Shown here: in pieces, positions 8,921 through 16,826 of the stretch | How the letters are laid out: each line of letters begins with the position of its first letter | Position numbering within the stretch: the stretch's first letter is position 1 | Assembly (NCBI GenBank): GCA_964489525.1 | Contig: CAZAYY010000018.1 | Span: forward strand, 19,223 to 83,222 | Length of the DNA: 64,000 bases | DNA from: CAZAYY01 sp964489525 | Lineage (GTDB): Bacteria; Chloroflexota; Anaerolineae; Anaerolineales; JABWBV01 | Reading direction: 5' to 3' | Position numbers and translations under genes: made by a program | Notes under the pieces: model-generated | Told to the model about the DNA's origin: nothing | Database searches by the model: none | Seen by the model: only the letters and a program-made list of their open reading frames with translations

Positions 8921-9168
8921 CGCTCCAATTGTAACCCTAAAAATTGGATATTTGTACTGGGGTCACCCCACCCGGATTGTGCCATGCCTGCGGGGGAGCA
9001 CGGTTGAAACCGTGACGACAAAGGGAAGGAGATTCAAGCCAGGAGGGCTGAAACGATTATAGGGATTCCCAGTGGTTTTCCCAAGCCCGTAGGGCTGGCA
9101 TTATGGACCTGGCAAGGCAGGCGGGTTCCAGGCGTATGGTTTCCATCCACCTCTCATTCAAGGTGCGG
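8921..9168. repeat. Repeat-rich spacer with REP-like palindrome fragments
   Basis: No gene is seen. The region holds fragments of families found elsewhere in the window: GGGCTGAAACGATTATAGG (9048-9066; compare 13924-13941) and CCCGTAGGGCT (9086-9096; compare 13918-13928 and, inverted, 50247-50257). It also has a GCAGGCGGGTTCCAGGCG segment (about 9118-9135) resembling the AGGCGGGTT hairpins. Confidence 0.6.
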
Positions 9169-9174
9169 TATACT
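9169..9174 (+). promoter_or_regulatory. Candidate -10 element (TATACT) for the 9193 gene
   Basis: TATACT at 9169-9174 lies 18 bases before the ATG at 9193. A transcript would start near 9181, just before the Shine-Dalgarno-like GAGGAA (9182-9187). No good -35 is seen. Confidence 0.4.
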
Positions 9175-9192
9175 CATCAATGAGGAATCGCT

Positions 9193-9576
9193 ATGGTGCG
9201 TAAAAAACTAACGATTAAAAACGGCGTGATCGCCCTGCTTGTGAGTGCCGGGGTTCTCATTTCCCTGTTCTTTGGGCTTCGGGTCTTAGGTGCGGTGCGC
9301 CACCTGCACGGGATGGGGTTCAAAAGCCCCCCATCTCCAGACCAAACCATCATCCGCGGTTGGATGACGGTTCCTTTTATTGCCAACAACTTTCACATTG
9401 CAGAGCAAGATTTGTTCGCTGAATTAGGCGTCCCTGCCGAAGGAAACCAACACAAAAGCCTGGCAGACCTCAACAAACAATATGCCCCAGAAGAACCCGG
9501 CCTGTTTGTCGCAAAGATCCAAACCCTCATTCAACAACAAAAAGACACCAGAGAACTGGATAGACCGAAACTATGA
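9193..9576 (+). CDS. Small single-pass membrane protein, unknown function
   Basis: The 127-residue protein has a basic N-terminus (MVRKKLTIK), one membrane segment (about 10-35), and a soluble C-terminal part rich in Gln and Pro that should lie outside the cytosol. I do not recognise a family. GAGGAA lies six bases before the ATG. Its stop overlaps the start of the DedA-like gene, so the two are coupled and probably act at the same membrane. The sequence AEQDLFAELGVPAEGN may be a small folded module. Confidence 0.7.
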   Translation: MVRKKLTIKNGVIALLVSAGVLISLFFGLRVLGAVRHLHGMGFKSPPSPDQTIIRGWMTVPFIANNFHIAEQDLFAELGVPAEGNQHKSLADLNKQYAPEEPGLFVAKIQTLIQQQKDTRELDRPKL

Positions 9577-10208
9577 GCGGGTTGTCTGATATCCTGCTGA
9601 CAGGATTGCTGAGCTACGGCGGGCCGTTGTTCGCAGCAATTTTGTTTGTCGCCGCCATGGGCGCCCCGCTGCCCGCCACGGTGTTGGTCATTGCCACCGG
9701 GGCGTTCACCCGGCTGGGCATGCTCAACGGGTTGGGGATTTTGGTTTGGGGGCTGGTTTTTGTCGTGCTGGGCGACGTGGTCAGTTTTGGGTTGGGGCGC
9801 TTTGCCAGCAAATGGGTGGAGCAACGCTGGGGCGGCTCACCCCGCTGGCTGCGAGCCCAAACCAACTTTGCCCGCAACGGCGGCATGGCCATCTACATGA
9901 CCCGCTGGCTGATTACCGTCATTGCCGCCCCCACCAACATGGTGGCCGGGGGCAGCGGGTTTAAGTTCTCGCGTTTCTTGTTTTATTCATTTACAGGCGA
10001 ATCCACCTGGCTTTTGCTGTACGGCGGGTTGGGCTACCTGGCCGGCAGCCAGTGGGAAGCCGTCAACGAAGCCGCCAGCGATTTCTCCGGGCTGACGCTG
10101 GGGGCGGTCATCCTGGCCGTGGGGCTGTATTACGGCATTCGCTCGTGGCGCACCCAGGTCAAGCGCAAAAAAGAAGCGCGGGTGCTGCTGTTCGACGAAG
10201 AGGATTAG
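9573..10208 (+). CDS. DedA/SNARE-associated family membrane protein
   Basis: The 211-residue protein has several membrane segments with DedA features: GAPLPATVLVIATGAF (the reentrant 'G.P.P.E' helix region, here with Ala-Thr rather than Glu), FVVLGDVVSFGLGRF, and MTRWLITVIAAPTNMVAGGSGFKFSRF, matching the family's 'R..P..R...G..GM....F'. DedA proteins are lipid scramblases or flippases linked to envelope homeostasis. A basic C-terminus (RTQVKRKKEAR) follows. It is coupled to the small membrane protein upstream, and its 3' end overlaps the convergent neighbour by four bases. Confidence 0.8.
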   Translation: MSGLSDILLTGLLSYGGPLFAAILFVAAMGAPLPATVLVIATGAFTRLGMLNGLGILVWGLVFVVLGDVVSFGLGRFASKWVEQRWGGSPRWLRAQTNFARNGGMAIYMTRWLITVIAAPTNMVAGGSGFKFSRFLFYSFTGESTWLLLYGGLGYLAGSQWEAVNEAASDFSGLTLGAVILAVGLYYGIRSWRTQVKRKKEARVLLFDEED

Positions 10209-10549
10209 GGGGCAGGGGGTGTCTGATCCGGCCCCTGCTCCGCTTCCCCCGCCTCCAGGCGGGTTTGCAGTTCGGCAATCTGGCCATCGCGGGTTTGAAT
10301 GGCGCCGAGCAGGCGGGCCTGCTCGGCGTGAAGTTCGCGGTTTTCCTGCTTCATAATGGCAAACTGGACCGCGCTGGACTTGCCCATGAAGCGGCCTACG
10401 GTCAGTTCCAGCAGCAGCACGGTCTGGTAGGCAATCACCCCAATCAGCACCACCCACCAGGCCTGGACAATGACGGCGGTGATGATGCTCATCACGAACA
10501 CCAACCAACCGTAGGGGTTGAAAAAGATCCAGAGGAAGCGTTCTTTCAT
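10205..10549 (-). CDS. Two-helix membrane protein with a C-terminal coiled coil
   Basis: The protein has 114 residues: two hydrophobic segments (about 8-25 and 30-50), then a charged heptad-rich stretch from ENRELHAEQARLLGAIQTR to LQTRLEAGE that should form a coiled coil in the cytosol, and a Pro-rich tail. The family is not recognised. Its ATG overlaps the stop of the VWA-domain gene, so it is the last gene of that operon and may anchor or oligomerise with it. Confidence 0.65.
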   Translation of the reverse strand: MKERFLWIFFNPYGWLVFVMSIITAVIVQAWWVVLIGVIAYQTVLLLELTVGRFMGKSSAVQFAIMKQENRELHAEQARLLGAIQTRDGQIAELQTRLEAGEAEQGPDQTPPAP

Positions 10550-12318
10550 TGTTCCGCCGAAATTGCGTTGTAAATGCGCTCAATCTGGTTGGGGTCGCCG
10601 GTAAAGGTCAGGCCGTTGGTGCGGTTGGCAATGCGCAGCAGCAGGTCTTTGTCGGCTTCTGCGCCGTAGGCAATCGTGAAAATTTTGACGCCTTCCACGT
10701 CTTCGCCGCTGGGCAGGCATTGGAACATCTGGTTTTGGGTGCGGGTGCTGGAGGTGTCGGCGCCATCCGAAAGCAGCACAATGCCGTACAGCCGGCGCTC
10801 GTTGTTGGCCTGGTCTTCGGCCTGCAGGCGGCTGACTAGGTCGGTGGCTTCACAAACCGAGTCGTAGAGCGGGGTGTTGCCCCTGGCAAACAGGCCGCGC
10901 AGGGTTTGGGAGAGTTCTTCGCCCACATCGCCAGCCAGGCCGCCCTGGTTGAGCTGCACCACCCGGGTGCTGTCGTATACCAGGACATAGACTTCATCGC
11001 GCGGGTCGAGCCGGCTGACAAAGTTGGCCGAACTTTCGGTGGCGTTCTTAATTTTTTCGCCATCCATGCTGCCAGAGGTGTCGAGCACAATCACCACGGT
11101 GGCTTTTTTCTTGGTTTCAAAGAAAATATCCTGGATGGCTTCGGCCACTTCGGCCGATGGGCTGGCCAGGGAGGGCACCTGGGCAGTGGTGACGCGCGGG
11201 TCGGTGCCGTTTTCCAGGGAGAGCGGGGCGCGCAGCGGTAGAGAGGAATCGCGCGGGCGCAGGTAGTAGGTGACGGCAGCCTCTTGCTGTTCGCGCTGGA
11301 AGATGAAATCGCGAAACAGGGCCGCGCCTTCGGCCTGTTTTTCACTCACCCAATCGGTCTCTAAAATGCAGTAGGGGTGTTCGCTCCAAAATGTGCCCCC
11401 GGCCGGGAAGATAAAAACCAGCGGGAAGCGCAGGTCCTGGCCTTGCTCGGCGTTCACTTTCAAAACGGCGGCTTCACTGGAGTTGATGGCGTGCAGGTAG
11501 TTCGGGCCGCGACGGGCCATCAGGTTAATCAGGGTGACGTTTTGGATGCCGTAGTGGTAGGTGTGTTCTTCGACATAGCGGAAGGCTTCGATCACCTCAT
11601 CGGAATAGACTTCATCCACACTCAGCCCGCTGGTAACCCCCAGGGTGGAATAGACCAGGGCGGTCATAAGTTGCAGGCCGACGTTGGAATAGGTCGGGTG
11701 GGTGTGGCCAAATTTAAACTGGCCCCATTCCGGGTGGCCCAGGCTGGCCCAGCCATCCGGGTTGGCCGCCAGGGCTACGATATCGTCCCAGCGAATCGGC
11801 TTATCCGGCCAGCCCAGGGCTTCGGCCATCGGCCGCCACATGGCGAACCCGGTGGGAGCATACACCGTGGTGGGGCAGGCATCGCCCGTCAAGGGTTTGC
11901 CGGTGCGGTCGCGCCAGACCTGGTTTGCGCCTTCCACCCAACTGGCGTCGCCGGGGCTCCAAACCGTGGGGGTGGATTTGCCATCCAAAATATCCTGCTG
12001 CGAACCGCCGGAGGTGACATGTTTAACCGTGGCAAACACCACTTCGCCCGATTTCAGGGTGATGCCGCGCTGGTTGAAGGCTTCGACCATGGCATCCATC
12101 CAATCTTCCTTCGTGTTTGAAGAAGAGATTTCAATGGCCACAGAGCCAGCAGGCGCCAGTGGGGCGCTGGTTGTGGTGCCGGTGCCCGTGGTGATGGGTC
12201 CCCGTTCGCTCAGGAACTCGCGCGCCAGCAGGGTTCCGGCAATGATGCAGCCAAAAATAACCACTGCAACCACCACGATGATTGCGCCCCAGGGGATTTT
12301 GCTTTTTTCAGAGTACAT
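10546..12318 (-). CDS. Substrate-binding-like plus von Willebrand A domain membrane-anchored protein
   Basis: The protein has 590 residues. An N-terminal membrane anchor (IPWGAIIVVVAVVIFGCII, about 7-25) is followed by an extracellular solute-binding-like domain (about 55-370; SSNTKEDWMDAMVEAFNQ, TPTVWSPGDASWV, PIRWDDIVALAA) and a C-terminal VWA domain (about 395-590). The VWA metal site is intact in VVIVLDTSGSMDGEKI, with GNTPLYDS and LLSDGADTSS. ATG at 12318 has AAGGAAGG just upstream; a longer frame start overlaps the previous gene. The combination suggests a surface protein that binds a ligand and a partner protein. The function is unknown. Confidence 0.85.
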   Translation of the reverse strand: MYSEKSKIPWGAIIVVVAVVIFGCIIAGTLLAREFLSERGPITTGTGTTTSAPLAPAGSVAIEISSSNTKEDWMDAMVEAFNQRGITLKSGEVVFATVKHVTSGGSQQDILDGKSTPTVWSPGDASWVEGANQVWRDRTGKPLTGDACPTTVYAPTGFAMWRPMAEALGWPDKPIRWDDIVALAANPDGWASLGHPEWGQFKFGHTHPTYSNVGLQLMTALVYSTLGVTSGLSVDEVYSDEVIEAFRYVEEHTYHYGIQNVTLINLMARRGPNYLHAINSSEAAVLKVNAEQGQDLRFPLVFIFPAGGTFWSEHPYCILETDWVSEKQAEGAALFRDFIFQREQQEAAVTYYLRPRDSSLPLRAPLSLENGTDPRVTTAQVPSLASPSAEVAEAIQDIFFETKKKATVVIVLDTSGSMDGEKIKNATESSANFVSRLDPRDEVYVLVYDSTRVVQLNQGGLAGDVGEELSQTLRGLFARGNTPLYDSVCEATDLVSRLQAEDQANNERRLYGIVLLSDGADTSSTRTQNQMFQCLPSGEDVEGVKIFTIAYGAEADKDLLLRIANRTNGLTFTGDPNQIERIYNAISAEQ

Positions 12319-12346
12319 GTTTGCCTTCCTTTGTCGTGTGTAATGC

Positions 12347-13114
12347 TTATGGGTGCGCGGCAACCACCAGTCGAAAGCCTAAAAATGGGAAGAAATAGGC
12401 TGCCGGGTAGCCGCGCCGGTAGGATGTGCGTGCCGCAAAAGCGGTGTCGTTGAAGGAACCGCCGCGCGCCACGCGCAAATCGGCGCCATAGAAAAGTTCA
12501 TGCGGAAGCGGGCTGTAGGCGCTTGCTGTCCATTCCTGGACGTTGCCAGCCATATCGTAAATCCCAAACGGGCTGAGGTCGGCCACAACGCGCCCGGCGG
12601 TCATGGTGCGTCCGTGCTCCTGTTCGACGGTGTTGGCGCTGCGCGGGGTAAAGTCATCGCCCCAGGGGAAGGGGCGGGTGTCGTTGCCGCGGGCTGCGCG
12701 CTCCCATTCGGTTTCATGGGGCAAACGAACAGGCATTTCTTTGGCTGCCGCCAACCAGGCACAGTAGGCCTGGGCTTCGTACCAGGTCACTCCGGTGACA
12801 GGATGGTCGAAAAAGGTGAGCTGCTGCTTCCAACCATCCGGAACGCTGCGGTCGCGGCGGCCAAAACCTTCCGCCTTACCCTGCCGCCAATTCCAGCCAG
12901 CCTCCCCCCACCATTTGGGCTGGTCGGCCCCGCCTGCTTGCAAAAAGACCTGGTACTGGCTGACCGTTACCGCTACATGGGCAATTTGAAACTCACGCAC
13001 CTGAACGGTGCGCGGCGGGTGTTCGCGCGGGTGAAAGCGGCTGCCCATCCGGACCAGGCCGCTGGGTATCCGCTTTAACAGGCCAATCGAGGCACGCGAG
13101 GTGTAATCAAACAT
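12347..13114 (-). CDS. Formylglycine-generating-enzyme-fold (SUMF1 domain) protein
   Basis: The 255-residue protein shows the SUMF1/FGE-sulfatase fold: VTGVTWYEAQAYCAWLA, MPVRLPHETEWERAARG, FPWGDD, GIYDMAGNVQEWTAS and RVARGGSFND...GFRLV. The paired active-site cysteines of true formylglycine-generating enzymes are missing: the segment after RGGSF reads TAFAARTSYRRGY. It is therefore probably a binding or structural homologue, as often seen next to signalling or VWA proteins. It is the first gene of a three-gene operon with the VWA fusion (28 bases downstream) and the two-helix protein. Confidence 0.85.
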   Translation of the reverse strand: MFDYTSRASIGLLKRIPSGLVRMGSRFHPREHPPRTVQVREFQIAHVAVTVSQYQVFLQAGGADQPKWWGEAGWNWRQGKAEGFGRRDRSVPDGWKQQLTFFDHPVTGVTWYEAQAYCAWLAAAKEMPVRLPHETEWERAARGNDTRPFPWGDDFTPRSANTVEQEHGRTMTAGRVVADLSPFGIYDMAGNVQEWTASAYSPLPHELFYGADLRVARGGSFNDTAFAARTSYRRGYPAAYFFPFLGFRLVVAAHP

Positions 13115-13380
13115 CTGTCCTCACAGGTTGGTGGTAACCGGGTGCTTTCAACTGCCCATATTATACAGAACAATTGCCCCCAGGTGCACAACAAATATGG
13201 GCAATTCGCCAGTTCGGGGTGTGTGGCTGCCTGGAACATCTCAACCCTAACCCAACCAGGGCGGGGAGGGGGGCTTTAGGCTGTAAGCTTTAGGCTGTAG
13301 GCTGTAAGCCAGGAGCCCGGAGCCGGGAGCGGGGGGCTTAACAGGGATGGACAGGATGGGGGAGGGCGGGAGAAGAGGGA

Positions 13381-13552
13381 AAATTTTAAATGTTAAATGA
13401 TAAATTGGGGACGCTGCGCGGGGCGGGCATTTTGTAGTGACGACTTCAGTCGTTCTTGTGTCGTTTCGAGCGAGCGCAGCGAGCGAGAAATCTTGGCCGC
13501 GATTGAGGAAAGGTCCCTCCGGCTGCGCGGTTCGGGACGACATGAGGGGAGA
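13381..13552 (+). repeat. MITE-like element, copy 1
   Basis: It begins AAATTTTAAATGTTAAATG, passes through GGGGACGCTGCGCGGGGCGG, the palindrome ACGACTTCAGTCGT (13439-13452), and GCGAGCGCAGCGAGCGAGAA, and ends TTCGGGACGACATGAGGGG. Copies of the same order lie at 38852-39042, 40649-40791 (inverted) and partly at 62540-62622 (inverted). It has no coding capacity. Confidence 0.8.
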
Positions 13553-13845
13553 GGAGCCAGTCAGCCGGGAGTCGGGAGACTGGAGCCTGGGGACGGGCGT
13601 CACTGGATAACGTGAACTTGATTATCCTGTATATCCTGTCCATCTTGTTAAGAAAAAAACAGGGATAGACAGGATGGACAGGATAGGGAATGGGCCTGGG
13701 TCGCCATGCGGCAAGGGGTTGCTTCGCTTCGCTCGCAGCGACATGGCGGGGGGATGGGCCTGTGTGGCGTACCTTTTTGGACAGCCCCACCTGGGAATAG
13801 GAAGGGCGCGAGTGAGGTCGTGATTACCGGGGGAGAGGGAAGGAA

Positions 13846-13876
13846 GGTGACAGTCACCTTGGAGGTTACTGTCACC
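13846..13876. repeat. Palindromic repeat GGTGACAGTCACC, copy 1
   Basis: Arms GGTGACAGT (13846-13854) and ACTGTCACC (13868-13876) enclose an inner CACC...GGT pair. Almost the same 31-base sequence occurs at 60187-60217, where the arms are perfect over 13 bases. Confidence 0.8.
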
Positions 13877-13963
13877 AGATCAAATGTGACTTCAGTCGTG
13901 CTGGGCTTGTTTCACGCCCGTAGGGCTGAAATGATTACAGGAAGCCCTGGCATTGCTTTTTAT

Positions 13964-13994
13964 AAAAAAGCCCCATCTCCAGGATGGGGCTTTT
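13964..13994 (-). terminator. Rho-independent terminator of the ferritin-like gene
   Basis: GCCCCATC (13970-13977) pairs with GATGGGGC (13983-13990). On the minus strand the stem is followed by six U (A-run 13964-13969). It lies 20 bases after the stop of the ferritin-like gene. A shorter T-run on the other side (13991-13994) may make it weakly bidirectional. Confidence 0.85.
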
Positions 13995-14014
13995 GAGGAA
14001 TAAACGCCAGAGGA

Positions 14015-14440
14015 TTAGACAGGCCAGTCGCGCAGCATGCGCTCGGTTTCTTCGGAATGGCCCATTTCGTCGCCAATCATTTCTTCCAGCTTGATGCTGA
14101 GGCCCTTGTCGCCAAACGCAGCAGCTTCTTCAGCCCGTTTGGTGTAGCCTTTACCGGCCTGAAGTTCGGCGGCCAGGATGTTTTGCAGCATCTCCTTGTT
14201 GGAGGTTGCCGCCGGCACCGGGGCGGGGACAGTGGTGGGTTCGCCGCCGAGGGCCACAATTTTGTTGGCCAGGAACTGGGCGTGAAGCTGCTCATCGGCC
14301 ACTTCCTGGAGGAAGAAGGCGGTGAGCTGTGGGCGGTAAGGGCCAGTGGCTTTGGCCGCGTAGGTAATGTATTGAATGATGGCACTGAATTCGTTGGCCA
14401 GGTCTTCATTCAGGTGTTTGATCAGGGTTTGCTTGTCCAT
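14015..14440 (-). CDS. Ferritin-like (bacterioferritin/DPS-like) diiron protein
   Basis: The 141-residue four-helix protein has ferritin-like metal ligands: NEFSAIIQY (Glu near 16), EVADEQLHAQF (ExxH, near 47-50), AAELQAGKGY (Glu near 91), and EEMIGDEMGHSEE (ExxxxxxxH, near 119-130). Such proteins store iron or remove peroxide in the cytosol. ATG at 14440 is preceded by AAGGAG at seven bases; a longer frame has no such signal. It stands alone between its own extended -10 promoter and a clear terminator. Confidence 0.85.
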   Translation of the reverse strand: MDKQTLIKHLNEDLANEFSAIIQYITYAAKATGPYRPQLTAFFLQEVADEQLHAQFLANKIVALGGEPTTVPAPVPAATSNKEMLQNILAAELQAGKGYTKRAEEAAAFGDKGLSIKLEEMIGDEMGHSEETERMLRDWPV

Positions 14441-14519
14441 TATTTTGCTCCTTGCTGATGGTTTCTGTTTTTCATTGCACACTCGGACGACAAATCCGGT
14501 GTAACCTGTAGATACTTTT

Positions 14520-14525
14520 ATTATA
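14520..14525 (-). promoter_or_regulatory. Extended -10 promoter (TGC-TATAAT) of the ferritin-like gene
   Basis: On the minus strand TATAAT (14520-14525) is preceded by TGC, giving an extended -10; the -35 region is poor. Transcription would start near 14513, about 70 bases before the ATG. Confidence 0.55.
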
Positions 14526-14628
14526 GCAGGGTTGGTCTGTTTTTCTGCTTCAATGTGAATAATTTCACACGAAACTCACATAAGCCCATTCTCGCAAAGC
14601 CATTACTTTCCTTTCATCCTACGGGTGG

Positions 14629-14672
14629 TATAATTCGCTTCGTTTGCAGTGAAATTGCACGCGTGTTATGAT
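14629..14672 (+). promoter_or_regulatory. Two candidate promoters upstream of mreB
   Basis: P1 is an extended -10, TGG-TATAAT (14629-14634), with a weak -35. P2 has TTGCAG (14644-14649), a 17-base spacer and TATGAT (14667-14672). Both would give a leader of about 140-180 bases before the TTG start of mreB. I see short stems in the leader but no recognised riboswitch. Confidence 0.5.
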
Positions 14673-14820
14673 TTAAGATTAAAGAGCCGTTATCTGTCCA
14701 AACACGCGGCCTGCACAGCGAACACAACCGTTTTATCAAGCAGCCGGCGGCTGGTTGGCCCCGGTAACATACGGGCAGCATTTCAAACAACCCGTATCAC
14801 CATCAAACAGGAGCCTTGCC

Positions 14821-15875
14821 TTGGCGTTTAACCCTTTAAAATGGCTTTTAGGCCTTTTCTCACTCGACATCGGGATTGACCTGGGAACGGCCAACACCCT
14901 GGTCAATGTGCGCGGCAAGGGGATTGTCATCAACGAACCCTCCTGGGTGGTGATTAATAAGCGCACCCGCCAGCCGCTCTCGGTCGGCTTGCAGGCCAAA
15001 GAAATGGTTGGCCGCACCCCCATAGATATGCTCGCCGTCCGCCCCTTACGCGATGGGGTGATTTCCGAATTTGAAATCACCGAAGCCATGCTGCAGTACT
15101 TCATCGGAAAAACCCACGAACAAACCCTGGTGCCCATTCCCAGCCCGCGTGTGGTGATTGGCATTCCGGTTGTACGAACGTGGAAAAGCGCGCCGTATAC
15201 GACGCCGCCATGTCGGCGGGCGCCCGCGAAACCTACCTGATTCACGAGCCCAAAGCCGCCGCCCTGGGTGCTGGTCTGCCCATTGCCGAAGTGCGCGGCA
15301 CCATGGTGGTGGATATTGGCGGCGGCACCTCCGAAGTCGCCGTGATGTCCATGGGCGGCGTGGTCGTTTCTCGCTCGCTGCGCGTGGCAGGCGACGAAAT
15401 GGACGAAGATATCATGCAGTATGTGCGCAACAAGTACAACCTGCTGATTGGCGAACGGATGGCCGAAGAACTCAAAATGAAAATTGGCTCTGCCCACCCC
15501 CTGCCCCAGGAACTTACCATGCTGGTGCGCGGCCGCAACCTGGTCACAGGCCTGCCCGATTCCATTGAAGTCTCTTCCGTAGAAATTCGCGAGGCCATCT
15601 CTGGCTCGGTGCAAACCATTGTGGACACCATCAAAGATTCCCTGGACGAGACCCCGCCCGAAATCGTTGCCGACCTGATGGAAGCAGGCATCTGCCTGGC
15701 GGGCGGCGGCGCCCTGCTCAAGGGGCTGGCAGACCGGCTGAGCAGTGAACTGCATGTGCGTGTCTGGGTGGCAGAAGACCCACTCACCTGTGTGGCGCGC
15801 GGTGCAGGCATTATCCTGGAAGAAGGGTTGGACAAACTTGGCCACCTTTTGGAGCAGCTTGACGAAAACCTCTAA
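14821..15875 (+). pseudogene. mreB: MreB rod-shape actin homologue, frameshifted as read
   Basis: MreB polymerises under the membrane and guides lateral wall synthesis. The start is TTG at 14821 (AGGAG at 14809-14813). The first part carries the phosphate-1 motif DIGIDLGTANT and runs to VVIGIP at 15157-15168. The frame then shifts: the rest, from VEKRAVYDAAMSAGA (15180) through DIGGGTSEVAV to the stop at 15875, is in another frame. The expected junction is IPSG(V)T(N/E)VEKR; the sequence has four bases too few there. The corrected length would be about 352 residues, normal for MreB. Because mreC and mreD follow intact, an assembly or sequencing error is at least as likely as a real lesion. 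Confidence 0.9.
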
Positions 15876-15971
15876 TTTTCGCCAGCCGCTCCCCAACAAC
15901 CTGGGACCCCACCCGGCCTGGATTCACACCAGCCAGGCCTGAAAGGTTCTCCCCGGCCCCCCCTGAACCCG

Positions 15972-16811
15972 ATGAACACCCGGCGAAAATTCCCTTACAG
16001 CACCCTGGTCTGGACGCTCATCAGCGTCGGCCTGCTCACGCTGGCCATTGGCGGCTACCTCAACCCACTGCTCAACATTGCCCTCACTCCCTTTGTCCAG
16101 GCCCAAACCTGGCTGGCAACCCGCTACGAGGTGGTCAGCAACTTCATCACGGCCCCGCGCGATGTTGCCGAACTAAACCAGCGCAACCAGGAACTGACTG
16201 CCGAAAACGCCCGCCTGCGTTCGCAAATTGTCGATCTTCAGCAGCAAAGCGACCAACTGCGCCAGCTTTCGGCCCTGCTCGATTTCGCCCGGGCCAACCC
16301 CGTGTATGAATACACCGCCGCAACCGTCATCGGGCGCGACCCCAGCCCATTCTTAAAATATGTCATCATCAACACCGGCTCCGATAACGATGTCCGCCGC
16401 GGCATGGCCGCAGTCACCGACCAGGGGCTGGTCGGGCGGGTGGATGCTGTCAACGCCAGTGCTGCCCGGATTCAGCTCATTACCGATGCCGCCTCGGTGG
16501 TCAATGTCCGCCTCGAAAAATCCGGCGCCGAAGCCGTGCTAAAAGGCAGCCTGACCGGTGACCTGGTGTTGGACCTGATTCCCCAGGATGTCAATGTTGA
16601 ACCAGGAGAACTGGTCTTTACTTCAGGCCTGGGCGGGCAGTATCCCCCCAACATTCTCATCGGCCAGGTGGTCAGTGTGCGGTCGCGTTCCTTTGATCTA
16701 TTCCAAACCGCTTCCATCCAACCTTTGGTAGACTTTTCCGACCTCAGCATCGTCCTGATTATTCGCAATTTTCGCCCGGTGGACATTTCTCCCCTGGTGC
16801 CTTCCCCCTGA
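15972..16811 (+). CDS. mreC: Rod-shape-determining protein MreC
   Basis: The 279-residue protein has one N-terminal membrane helix (about 13-35), a coiled coil (LNQRNQELTAENARLRSQI, about 70-95), then the beta-rich periplasmic domain with VIGRDPSPFLKYVIIN, GLVGRVDAV and SGLGGQYPPNILIGQV, all typical of MreC. It links MreB to PBP2 and RodA outside the membrane. It follows mreB and precedes mreD. The Shine-Dalgarno sequence is weak. Confidence 0.95.
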   Translation: MNTRRKFPYSTLVWTLISVGLLTLAIGGYLNPLLNIALTPFVQAQTWLATRYEVVSNFITAPRDVAELNQRNQELTAENARLRSQIVDLQQQSDQLRQLSALLDFARANPVYEYTAATVIGRDPSPFLKYVIINTGSDNDVRRGMAAVTDQGLVGRVDAVNASAARIQLITDAASVVNVRLEKSGAEAVLKGSLTGDLVLDLIPQDVNVEPGELVFTSGLGGQYPPNILIGQVVSVRSRSFDLFQTASIQPLVDFSDLSIVLIIRNFRPVDISPLVPSP

Positions 16812-16826
16812 CCCAGGCAGCCCACC

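Larger units (their letters stand above)
13266..13963. repeat. Repeat-rich spacer: mosaic of at least five intergenic repeat families
   Basis: No gene is credible here. In order: CTGTAGGCTGTAAGCC low-complexity repeats (13271-13330); ACAGGGATGGACAGGATG (13340-13357); a long MITE-like element (13381-13552); an imperfect inverted repeat of ATCCTGTCCAT units (13624-13650 against 13658-13685); a GGTGACAGT palindrome (13846-13876); and a CCCGTAGGGCTGAAATGATT fragment (13918-13937). The same families recur elsewhere in the window. Confidence 0.8.

Noticed and set aside
13381..13552. Short open frames within the repeat clusters (13.2-13.9, 38.9 and 62.3 kb)
   Set aside because: They have no ribosome sites and follow the repeat sequence; none resembles a protein.
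14641..14820. Regulatory RNA in the mreB leader
   Set aside because: The leader is long and has short stems, but no known riboswitch or covarying fold could be recognised.
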